Of a DNA stretch of 5,433 nt, positions 1-5,322 are shown in pieces. The position numbers were made by a program, and so were the translations under genes. The notes under the pieces were generated by a model. That model searched no databases. It was not told the origin of the DNA and worked only from the letters and a program-made list of their open reading frames with translations. How positions within the stretch are numbered: the first letter of the stretch is position 1; each line of letters starts with the position of its first letter. Source of the stretch: Flavobacterium sp. (GTDB taxonomy: Bacteria > Bacteroidota > Bacteroidia > Flavobacteriales > Flavobacteriaceae); NCBI GenBank assembly GCA_030150335.1, contig JASLGC010000018.1:1-5433 (forward strand), written 5' to 3'.

Positions 1-333
1 ATTAACCAAAACCTTAAAAATAAGACGTATAAACAGAATAAATTGTTTGTTTTTAATTCTTCAGATGATATAATATCACATTCTCAAGGGAGTGATTTTA
101 ATCTGATGTTGCGCAAAGATATCCAAGATGAGGTCGTTGAAGTGAGAACATTTCCGTTTATAACTACGTGTAATTTTATATTCGTTTATGCCTTAGAAAC
201 AATGGATATTCGAGTGAATAAAGACATTTATAAGATAGAGAAAAGTGATTGTTTGCTTGTCCAAAACGAGGAGCATCAATTAGTAGATATAGAGCTTGGA
301 GCGAGTTCTATTGTAGGGTATTTAAACCTATAA
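1..333 (+). CDS. HutD/Ves family protein, C-terminal part (5' end outside window)
   Basis: The reading frame is open from base 1 to the TAA at 331-333 (110 residues), so this is the tail of a gene that starts upstream; a TTG at 43 could be read as a start but lies in the middle of the conserved region. The motif SDFNLMLRKD (bases about 91-120) corresponds to the DFN(I/L)M.R segment of HutD and E. coli Ves. It is followed by the expected beta-rich stretch (VVEVRTFPF, then FIFVYALE, a short acidic turn, and DCLLVQNEE), as in the C-terminal half of that cupin-like fold. Full HutD/Ves proteins are about 190 residues, so roughly 80 residues are missing. HutD is associated with histidine utilisation and Ves with a cold-related phenotype; the biochemical role is not settled, and no hut gene is visible here. 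I am fairly sure of the family and cannot infer the role in this organism. Confidence 0.75.
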   Translation: MNQNLKNKTYKQNKLFVFNSSDDIISHSQGSDFNLMLRKDIQDEVVEVRTFPFITTCNFIFVYALETMDIRVNKDIYKIEKSDCLLVQNEEHQLVDIELGASSIVGYLNL

Positions 334-460
334 TATTGCTTGTTTTTTTCGGTGGTTTCTTAACATAGAGATAATGTATTGTTTACGATTTAATAAACTA
401 CATTAAACACTCTCTTAACATTGGATTGCTATTTTAGAGTAAATGTAAAATAGCTTTATT

Positions 461-892
461 ATGGAAATATCATATTTGATTATCCCTTTAGTAAGAGGAA
501 ATGAAAACGCGTTTAATCTTGAATTGAAAAAGTTATTTCCGTTTGGAATAATGAAAACCTTAATGGTAAACAATCAGCTGCTTTTGGCTCTTTATTTTGA
601 TGTAGATTATTTGCTCGATTTAAAGGTTTGTAGTGAGGAGGAGTTGTATCAAATGGAAGAGGAGGTCTTGATTTTTGCTAAGAAACATCCTTATTTAAAA
701 GTGCTATATTTACATATTACAGGAGCGGGTGGTGTATATTTTTACGAAGGTTATGTTGTGAAAAATAAGAATAAGTATTTGGAAAAAAGCGGGGTTGGAA
801 ATGCTTTTTTACCCTTGGTTCAAGAGTTGGTGCCTTCATTTGATGAGCGTTGTTTTGAGCCATTTATAAGTTCCTTTGCCGAAGAAATATAA
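461..892 (+). CDS. Hypothetical protein, 143 residues
   Basis: I do not recognise this protein. It is a complete ORF from ATG to TAA with normal A/T-rich codon use. No signal peptide or clear membrane helix is seen; the predicted character is soluble, mixed alpha/beta and mildly acidic. Residues 1-12 and 38-48 look like beta strands, 58-76 like an acidic helix rich in Glu, and 80-101 is a strand pair around a Gly-rich turn (TGAGGVYFYEGYVV). That last segment recalls the 'GG...Y.G.V..NG' hairpin seen in many small immunity-like proteins, but this is an impression and not an assignment. It stands alone, with 127 bases separating it from the HutD-like gene and a terminator at 946-983 behind it. 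The start has no Shine-Dalgarno sequence, only an A/T-rich leader, which is normal for Bacteroidota. No better upstream start is apparent. Confidence 0.8.
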   Translation: MEISYLIIPLVRGNENAFNLELKKLFPFGIMKTLMVNNQLLLALYFDVDYLLDLKVCSEEELYQMEEEVLIFAKKHPYLKVLYLHITGAGGVYFYEGYVVKNKNKYLEKSGVGNAFLPLVQELVPSFDERCFEPFISSFAEEI

Positions 893-906
893 GTTAGGCA
901 AAGGAA
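871..906 (+). repeat. 10-bp perfect inverted repeat spanning a stop codon
   Basis: The arms TTCCTTTGCC (871-880) and GGCAAAGGAA (897-906) are exact reverse complements separated by 16 bases that include the last sense codons and the TAA of the 143-residue gene. No T-tract follows, so it is not a classical intrinsic terminator. It lies 40 bases before a proper terminator and may act as an mRNA 3' stabilising hairpin, or it may be incidental. Confidence 0.55.
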
Positions 907-945
907 TGAGTGACTGGAAATGAGTTTTAAATTACTATATTACCT

Positions 946-983
946 AAAAGGCGAAAACTACTGTTGTGGTTTCGCCTTTTTTT
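946..983 (+). terminator. Intrinsic terminator after the 143-residue gene
   Basis: An 11-bp perfect stem is formed by AAAAGGCGAAA (946-956) and TTTCGCCTTTT (970-980) with a 13-base loop, followed by an uninterrupted T-run to 983. It lies 53 bases after the stop codon and separates the upstream gene from the coupled pair at 1197. Because the left arm begins with four A residues, it could also work weakly in the opposite direction. Confidence 0.85.
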
Positions 984-1196
984 ATGGAATATCGGCTTGT
1001 TTTTAATTTGAGATTTATGGTTTTGTAGCTATTTCGATAGAATTATGTGGGGTATAAGTTTCCCTTATTATGAAGAAAAGTGCCTTTTTAGACAATATGA
1101 AAACCGTGTTTTTTCTTGTAAATTCGGTGGTAAGATTAATTAAAATGAGGATTTGAAGATATTTTGGTTATTTTTATAAAAAAGTAGAAGAAAAGT
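984..1196. other. Intergenic region ahead of the coupled pair
   Basis: The 893-1196 gap is 304 bases long. After the terminator it holds a doubtful 28-codon ORF (1070-1156) and presumably the promoter of the gene at 1197. I find no perfect TAnnTTTG box. The nearest candidates are TATTTTGG (1160-1167) and TATTTTTA (1169-1176), each one base off the consensus, and neither has a TTTG at the usual 17-23 base distance. A purine-rich AGAAGAAAAG (1186-1195) sits just before the ATG. No riboswitch or RNA gene is recognisable. Confidence 0.5.
1070..1156 (+). CDS. Possible 28-residue small ORF (doubtful)
   Basis: ATG at 1070 opens a frame of 28 codons ending in TGA at 1154-1156. The product would begin MKKSAFLDNM, continue with a short hydrophobic stretch (TVFFLVNSVV, residues 12-21) and end in a basic tail (RLIKMRI). 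It lies 40 bases upstream of the coupled pair, so it could be a leader peptide or a small membrane peptide. Against it, there is no ribosome binding site, the length is within what chance allows in AT-rich DNA, and no known family comes to mind. Confidence 0.2.
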   Translation: MKKSAFLDNMKTVFFLVNSVVRLIKMRI

Positions 1197-1667
1197 ATGA
1201 AGAAATACGATGATTACGTTTGGCATTATGAAGGAGATTTTCCTGTGGATTTAGCACATGAACAAGGAGCAACACATATTGGTTTTTTCTTTTCGTGGTG
1301 TGTATTCAAAGAATTGATAGCCCAAGAGGTAATAGATAAGTTTGCTGAAGATGTAAATGCTGTAAAGAAAAAGAGATATTCGGGTACGGAGTTTTTGTTA
1401 GACCATTATAAAGGGTGTTTGATTTCTACGCTTTTGACGGAGGAGGGCAATGCCTTTGCGAGTGATTATTATGATGAGGATAGTCGTTTTGCAAAAACTG
1501 TAGCTAATTATTTTGACGATTATATTCAGGCGTATGACATCGGAAACCCAGATAAGTTTTATTATGTAGAGGATACTTGGGATAATTATTTTGATATTAA
1601 GGATATCATCAATCATCGTTTTGAGCAATGGAAAAGTTTTGTTTTATTAAATAAGGTAGATAAATAA
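1197..1667 (+). CDS. DUF7832-like small acidic protein (immunity-type)
   Basis: A 156-residue soluble, acidic, aromatic-rich protein without a signal peptide or membrane segment. It shows the pattern I associate with the family called DUF7832 (the label is from memory and should be checked): KYDDYVWHYEGDFP at 3-16, EQGATHIGFFFSW at 22-34, EEGNAFASDYYDE at 82-94, and DTWDNYFDI followed by a Trp-containing helix at 126-145. Members are about 130-160 residues and of unknown function; they often occur near other orphan DUF proteins, which suggests immunity or anti-toxin roles, but this is inference. The start is the first ATG after an AG-rich leader and matches where family members begin. Its stop codon shares one base with the start of the next gene (TAATG), implying translational coupling and a shared function with the DUF695 protein. 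Confidence 0.8.
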   Translation: MKKYDDYVWHYEGDFPVDLAHEQGATHIGFFFSWCVFKELIAQEVIDKFAEDVNAVKKKRYSGTEFLLDHYKGCLISTLLTEEGNAFASDYYDEDSRFAKTVANYFDDYIQAYDIGNPDKFYYVEDTWDNYFDIKDIINHRFEQWKSFVLLNKVDK

Positions 1668-2791
1668 TGGGGTTTTTAAATAAGCTATTTGGAAAAGAAA
1701 TAAAAGGAACAGATACAATTACTTTTGAAAATCAATGTAAGGATTTCTGGGATTGGTTCGTAACAAAGGAGAAGAATTTTTATGCCGTTGTAGAGTCTAA
1801 TTCACAGGTAGTTGAGAGTTTTATTGATGTGGTATTGCCTAAATTAAAAGCGATTAATGAAAACTTTACTATGCTTGTAGGTGGTGTATCGTCTGAAGGG
1901 GTTAGCGAGTTTATCGTAACCGCTGATGGGGTGGTAAAAGACATCGTATTTGCAGAGGAGTTTATTGCTTCTGCTCCTAAATTGGAGAGGTGGTCATTCA
2001 TTGCAAACAAGCCAGCAAGTGGAGATATTGGTTTGAATATGAATGGGTATGTGTTTAATTCAAAAACTGTTCGTTTCTTGCCATTATACGATGAGGCGCA
2101 TCCCGATGAGATAGCATTGCGATTTATTGTGGATGGTTATAAAGCAGAGGAAGAGGCAATTATAGGTAATTCACTTTATATCTTTTTGGATAATTATTTA
2201 GGGGAATTGGAAACAGTGACGTTAATAGATTATTTAGAGGTGAGAGGAGAGGATGCGTTGACAGGAGAAGAAGTGCCTTTGGATAAATTGAAGGAATATC
2301 TGGTATATAGAGAAAAGGAATTTATTGAAAAATACAATGGCATAAAGCACAATAGCGATGATGATTCGCATGTGGTTTGTCAGGCTACTTTTGAAGGTTC
2401 TCCTTTTTTTATTAGTGTAAACAAAACGCTGTTGGATTGGGACCAGAAGATGTCGTATCCATGGATTGTGAAAGTTCAGATTCCGTATGCAGGGGATAAA
2501 AATGGATTGCCTAAGGACAAGCAGTTCGATTTTATGAATGAGGTAGAGGATATGATTTTGGAGACCAATGAGAATAGTAGTAATTTACTCTTTGTGGTTC
2601 GAGAAACAGGAAACAATAAGAGGTGCATTTACTTTGTAGCTCAAGATTTTAGGGAAGCATCAAAATGCGTGAACCAAGCCTTGAGTTTATATACGGAAAA
2701 GCAAGGTATATCTTATGGAATTTACAAGGATAAGTATTGGTTTTCACTGGCCATGTATAATCCTGGCGAAAGTGAATCTGATGATGAATAG
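1667..2791 (+). CDS. DUF695 domain protein, 374 residues
   Basis: The N-terminus MGFLNKLFGK is a short amphipathic or basic opener common in Bacteroidota cytoplasmic orphan proteins. Residues about 20-220 form an unnamed alpha/beta domain beginning FENQCKDFWDWF. This part contains a strand-rich segment ending in EFIVTADG (81-88) and the stretch SAPKLERWSFIANKP (102-116), a layout seen in other DUF695-linked proteins. Residues about 235-370 look like DUF695: the opening strand CQATFEGSPFFISVN, the long YPWIVKVQIPY strand with a Gly-Leu-Pro turn (264-282), an acidic helix with EVEDMILE (292-299), a LLFVVRETGNNKRCIYFVA hairpin (307-325), and a terminal YGIYKDKYWFSLAMYNP motif. DUF695 has no established function. 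No catalytic motif, signal peptide or membrane helix is visible. Translation is coupled to the preceding gene by TAATG, and a terminator follows immediately, so the two form a closed two-gene unit. Confidence 0.82.
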   Translation: MGFLNKLFGKEIKGTDTITFENQCKDFWDWFVTKEKNFYAVVESNSQVVESFIDVVLPKLKAINENFTMLVGGVSSEGVSEFIVTADGVVKDIVFAEEFIASAPKLERWSFIANKPASGDIGLNMNGYVFNSKTVRFLPLYDEAHPDEIALRFIVDGYKAEEEAIIGNSLYIFLDNYLGELETVTLIDYLEVRGEDALTGEEVPLDKLKEYLVYREKEFIEKYNGIKHNSDDDSHVVCQATFEGSPFFISVNKTLLDWDQKMSYPWIVKVQIPYAGDKNGLPKDKQFDFMNEVEDMILETNENSSNLLFVVRETGNNKRCIYFVAQDFREASKCVNQALSLYTEKQGISYGIYKDKYWFSLAMYNPGESESDDE

Positions 2792-2793
2792 AT

Positions 2794-2839
2794 AAATTAG
2801 AATTGGCTGATAGGGCTGATTCTAATTTTGTTGTTTTTG
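2794..2839 (+). terminator. Hairpin terminator after the DUF695 gene
   Basis: AAATTAGAAT (2794-2803) is an exact reverse complement of ATTCTAATTT (2819-2828). The stem can extend inward through two G-U pairs, G-C, C-G and one more G-U to about 15 bp, closing a 5-base loop (2809-2813). It is followed by a T-rich tail broken by G residues (TTTGTTGTTTTT region). The stem starts 2 bases after the stop codon. The imperfect T-tract makes it weaker than the other two terminators. Confidence 0.7.
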
Positions 2840-2864
2840 GGGCAGGTTGTCTTGCGTATTTCAG
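2836..2864 (+). promoter_or_regulatory. Weak candidate promoter for kptA-rhomboid
   Basis: TTTG at 2836-2839 is followed after 17 bases by TATTTCAG (2857-2864), which keeps the TA, the first T and the final G of the Bacteroidota -7 box TAnnTTTG. The spacing is right but the -7 box has two mismatches, and the site overlaps the T-rich tail of the preceding terminator. Some promoter is expected in 2840-3013, but this exact one is a guess. Confidence 0.22.
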
Positions 2865-3013
2865 TAGTTATTCTGTGATATAAGTTAGGATAATGCTTCA
2901 TTTTAAATAGATTGTTATTTAGTGTAGCGTATAAAAGAGAAGGATGTTTCATCAAATTCACAAAGTCTTTTAATGAGATGCAGAATAGCAAAGGAGATAC
3001 AAATACGGGAGTA

Positions 3014-3556
3014 ATGGACGAAGTAAAAAAGAAAAGTATAGGTAAGTTTTTAAGTCTTATTTTAAGACATGAACCTGCTAAAATAGGAATAGCATTAGAT
3101 GAGAATGGTTGGGCTGATGTAGAGGAATTAATAGAAAAATGTAGTGAAAAGGGAGTGGTATTTACCAAAGTTGATTTGGATGAGATAGTAGCAACTAATG
3201 AAAAGCAACGTTATTCGTATAGCGATTGTGGATTGAAGATTCGCGCTAATCAAGGGCATTCGATAAGTGTGGATGTAGAGTTAGAAGCAACGGTGCCACC
3301 TGCTTATTTATACCATGGTACAGCAGATAGATTTGTCGGCGCTATTAAGGAAACAGGCGTAAAGAAAATGAGTAGGCAACATGTGCATTTAAGTGTGGAT
3401 AAACAGACGGCTATCAAGGTAGGTTCAAGACATGGAAAGGTGTGTGTGCTTACTATTTTAGCTGGTAAAATGCACGAAGACGGCATTGTTTTTTATAAGT
3501 CTGTCAATGGTGTTTGGCTGACTGATTTTATTGACGTTAAGTATATTTCTAAATAA
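3014..3556 (+). CDS. kptA: RNA 2'-phosphotransferase (Tpt1/KptA family)
   Basis: The enzyme removes an internal RNA 2'-phosphate using NAD+, producing ADP-ribose 1''-2''-cyclic phosphate and nicotinamide. In fungi this finishes tRNA splicing; in bacteria, which lack that ligation route, the physiological substrate is unclear. The 180-residue product matches the length of E. coli KptA (184) and carries its motifs in order: KFLSLILRH (11-19), DENGWADVEEL (29-39), QRYSY (65-69), IRANQGHS (76-83), YHGTA (100-104), HVHLS (123-127), GSRHG (137-141) and NGVWLT (165-170). Arg18, His19, Arg66 and Arg139 fit the Arg-His-Arg-Arg active-site set known for Tpt1, so it should be active. The frame is open upstream to a TTG at 2912 and has an ATG at 2978, but family members begin just before KFLS, so I chose the ATG at 3014. 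AAGGAG at 2991-2996 lies too far (17 bases) to be a normal ribosome binding site for it. Confidence 0.94.
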   Translation: MDEVKKKSIGKFLSLILRHEPAKIGIALDENGWADVEELIEKCSEKGVVFTKVDLDEIVATNEKQRYSYSDCGLKIRANQGHSISVDVELEATVPPAYLYHGTADRFVGAIKETGVKKMSRQHVHLSVDKQTAIKVGSRHGKVCVLTILAGKMHEDGIVFYKSVNGVWLTDFIDVKYISK

Positions 3557-3562
3557 TTATTG

Positions 3563-4162
3563 ATGAAAGAAAGGGTTGTTATAAATAAACAGGCAATTGT
3601 AGTTCCTCTGATTTTAGTTGGAATTATGTGGTTGGTATTTATTCTTCAGCAAATAGGTGTGTTTCAACAGTGTTATGGGGTTATCCCATGGAAGATGCAA
3701 GGGTTGAAAGGGATTGTGCTCTCTCCTTTGTTTCACGGGAGTTGGGACCATCTGTTTAGTAATACATTGCCGTTCTTATTCTTGAGCTTCCTAACGATTC
3801 AGTTTTACAACAAAATAGCGTATAAAGTGCTTGTATTTGGTTGGTTGATGTCGGGAATCGGTATTTGGTTATTTCCGGATATTGCGAGCTTGAGTACAGG
3901 AGTTCGCTCGTGCCATATTGGGGCGAGTGGGGTTATCTATATGTTGCTTTGTTTCTTATTTGTTGGAGGACTGTTGAGTAAGAAATTCGTGTTGATTTTA
4001 TTATCTGTAGGTATAGGATTCTTGTATTGGGGATTGATTTATGGGGTGTTTCCAAACGAGAGAATCGATAGCAATGTTTCTTGGCAGGGGCACTTGATAG
4101 GTAGTATAGCTGGAATTTATTTAGCTTGGCGATTTAATAAAAAGAGCATTGGCAAGAGATAG
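3563..4162 (+). CDS. Rhomboid family intramembrane serine protease
   Basis: A 199-residue integral membrane protein with about six hydrophobic segments (roughly residues 12-32, 66-84, 88-105, 119-138, 141-161 and 175-190), the minimal bacterial rhomboid fold. The catalytic pair is present: Ser122 in GASG (120-123) and His177 in WQGHLIG (174-180). His63 and Asn67 in HGSWDHLFSNTLP form the HxxxN oxyanion signature seen in E. coli GlpG (His150/Asn154). The enzyme would cleave transmembrane substrates within the inner membrane; no substrate can be inferred. The start is the ATG at 3563, 6 bases after the kptA stop; a TTG immediately before it adds one residue but is unlikely. No terminator or promoter separates it from kptA, so the two are probably one operon. 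No extra cytoplasmic domain is present. Confidence 0.95.
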   Translation: MKERVVINKQAIVVPLILVGIMWLVFILQQIGVFQQCYGVIPWKMQGLKGIVLSPLFHGSWDHLFSNTLPFLFLSFLTIQFYNKIAYKVLVFGWLMSGIGIWLFPDIASLSTGVRSCHIGASGVIYMLLCFLFVGGLLSKKFVLILLSVGIGFLYWGLIYGVFPNERIDSNVSWQGHLIGSIAGIYLAWRFNKKSIGKR

Positions 4163-4215
4163 GTTGTACTATTTGTAGTTTGCAGGTAAAGAAGTTAAAA
4201 GACGTTAGGATTGGT

Positions 4216-4242
4216 AGATTACAATTTTTAGATTTGTAATCT
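4216..4242. repeat. Inverted repeat over the -7 box (possible operator or 5' hairpin)
   Basis: AGATTACAA (4216-4224) and TTGTAATCT (4234-4242) are exact reverse complements with a 9-base spacer, ending 13 bases before the ATG at 4256. No T-run follows, so it is not a terminator for the rhomboid gene. It encloses a perfect TAnnTTTG box, which suggests a regulator binding site over the promoter rather than an RNA hairpin; this is inference. Confidence 0.5.
4229..4236 (+). promoter_or_regulatory. -7 promoter element upstream of the DUF2314 gene
   Basis: TAGATTTG matches the Bacteroidota -7 consensus TAnnTTTG at every fixed base. The best upstream partner is ATTG at 4210-4213, 15 bases away, slightly closer than the usual 17-23. 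Transcription would start near 4242, giving a leader of about 13 bases before the ATG. This is the only perfect -7 box I found in the intergenic regions of the window. Confidence 0.5.
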
Positions 4243-4255
4243 TAATATAAAGACA

Positions 4256-5011
4256 ATGGCAGAGAATAAAATTTATTTCGCAGAAGGAGACCATCCAAAA
4301 ATGATTGAGGCTTATAAAAAAGCACAAGAAACATTTAAGTATTTTTGGAGAGAGTTGTCTTGGGAATATAGAAGAGCAGTTCCTGGTTTAGATATGGCAA
4401 GCGTTAAAGTAGCGTTTACACAAGCAGTAGAAGGACAAGACGAACCTGTGGTAGAACACATGTGGATTGGTAATCTTGACTTCGATGGGAAAATTATCTA
4501 CGGAGAATTGTTAAACGAGCCGAACGAGATTACTGAATTGGTAGAAGGTGACCAAGTTGGGGTAACTATTGACCAAATTAGCGATTGGATGTACATCACA
4601 GAAGGGAAGTCTTATGGTGGTTTTACAGTACAAGCGTTGCGTTCTGAAATGACAGATGAGGAGCGTGCTGAGCATGATGCTGCTTGGGGACTTGACTTTG
4701 GTGACTTTAATGATGTAACAATTGTTATGGGGCAAGAAGAGCATCCTGAGAACTTAGTGGAACATCCAATGAGTAAGAATATGAAGGAGAACTTAGAGAA
4801 GTTTTTATCTGAGAATCCGAAAGAGGTTAGTCGCCTTGATGAAGCAGGTTTTACTTTCTTACAAAAAGAAACAATCGCTGGTAACTTGACAAGTGTTGAG
4901 GTTTTATTGGCCCTTGGAGCTGATAAAGATGCGAAAAACAATGAAGGAAAAACAGCGTTGGACTATGCTAAAGAAATGAATTGGGAACATATCATTCCTG
5001 TTTTAGCTTAA
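4256..5011 (+). CDS. DUF2314 domain protein with C-terminal ankyrin repeats
   Basis: A 251-residue, strongly acidic, soluble protein. Residues about 15-130 are a DUF2314 domain: the helix EAYKKAQETFKYFWREL (18-34), the strand VKVAFTQ, VEHMWIG (66-72), IIYGELLNEPNEI (80-92), EGDQVGVTIDQISDWMYI (97-114) and GGFTVQALRSEM (121-132). This part of unknown function is widespread in proteobacterial and Bacteroidota accessory proteins. A linker rich in Asp and Glu (134-190) follows. Residues about 195-226 (DEAGFTFLQKETIAGN, then SVEVLLALGADKDA) and 228-251 (NNEGKTALDYA) form two ankyrin-type repeats, the last truncated at the C-terminus, probably for protein binding. Codon use includes more C-ending codons (GAC, AAC, ATC) than its neighbours, which may reflect higher expression. 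It is a single-gene unit with its own promoter-like box and a strong terminator. The first ATG is the only sensible start. Confidence 0.9.
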   Translation: MAENKIYFAEGDHPKMIEAYKKAQETFKYFWRELSWEYRRAVPGLDMASVKVAFTQAVEGQDEPVVEHMWIGNLDFDGKIIYGELLNEPNEITELVEGDQVGVTIDQISDWMYITEGKSYGGFTVQALRSEMTDEERAEHDAAWGLDFGDFNDVTIVMGQEEHPENLVEHPMSKNMKENLEKFLSENPKEVSRLDEAGFTFLQKETIAGNLTSVEVLLALGADKDAKNNEGKTALDYAKEMNWEHIIPVLA

Positions 5012-5038
5012 GCCATTACGATTGTTTCATACAATATT

Positions 5039-5077
5039 AAAGCGCCTATGAGTTTGTATGCTCATAGGCGCTTTTTT
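5039..5077 (+). terminator. Strong intrinsic terminator after the DUF2314-ankyrin gene
   Basis: A perfect 14-bp stem of AAAGCGCCTATGAG (5039-5052) and CTCATAGGCGCTTT (5061-5074) closes an 8-base loop and runs into a T-tract (5072-5077). It lies 27 bases after the stop codon and is the strongest terminator in the window. The A residues on the left are too few for equally good activity on the other strand. Confidence 0.93.
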
Positions 5078-5322
5078 GTTGGGATTATATGGTGTTTATT
5101 ATAAATCGTATGAGAATTACTATTAAATTTAAAAATATAAAATGTTGTGATAGAGAGGTTTTTTAGTAGTTAACTTATTGATTATTCACTATTTGTTAGT
5201 TTTTAGTTTAGTTTACAAAAATAATGCAATACTTTTACTTTAAATTTTAACTCAGATATTGTTATTGAATCGGAGTTTTAGTTTTACAGATTGTTTTTAG
5301 TAAATATTTTATCATATATAGC
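5078..5322. other. AT-rich intergenic region
   Basis: The gap between the DUF2314 gene and the last partial gene is 311 bases (5012-5322). After the terminator it is very A/T-rich with no ORF worth calling. TACTTTTA at 5230-5237 differs from TAnnTTTG only in the last base and has TTTA at 5207-5210, 19 bases upstream, so it is a possible promoter, though about 90 bases before the next ATG. TTAGT-like short repeats occur at 5195-5215 and look like low-complexity sequence. No hairpin or RNA gene is recognisable. Confidence 0.45.

Noticed and set aside
307..350. Possible terminator after the HutD-like gene
   Set aside because: There is a T-run (344-348 region) but only a 4-bp TAGG/CCTA pairing nearby, too weak to call.
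358..421. Direct repeat TCTTAACAT at 358-366 and 413-421
   Set aside because: Nine bases in AT-rich DNA is close to chance, there are no further copies in the gap, and it does not match a known element.
446..453. TAAAATAG as a -7 box for the 143-residue gene, with TTG at 426-428
   Set aside because: The spacing is right but two of the six fixed bases mismatch and the box would lie 7 bases from the ATG.
1398..1628. Minus-strand ORF of 76 codons with a hydrophobic Ile-rich product
   Set aside because: It is the antisense of Asp/Tyr/Asn-rich codons of the DUF7832-like gene, which automatically yields Ile-rich reverse translations.
2797..3168. Minus-strand ORF of 123 codons
   Set aside because: It overlaps the terminator and the first conserved part of kptA; the composition is rich in Ser, Pro and Leu without any domain pattern, as expected for the reverse of a gene.
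4612..4941. Minus-strand ORF of 109 codons
   Set aside because: It lies wholly inside the DUF2314-ankyrin gene, whose protein is clearly conserved; the product is Ser/Lys/Cys-rich with no recognisable motif.
5107..5166. Short ORF starting MRITIKFKNI after the last terminator
   Set aside because: Only 18 codons in low-complexity AT-rich sequence with no ribosome binding site or conserved pattern.
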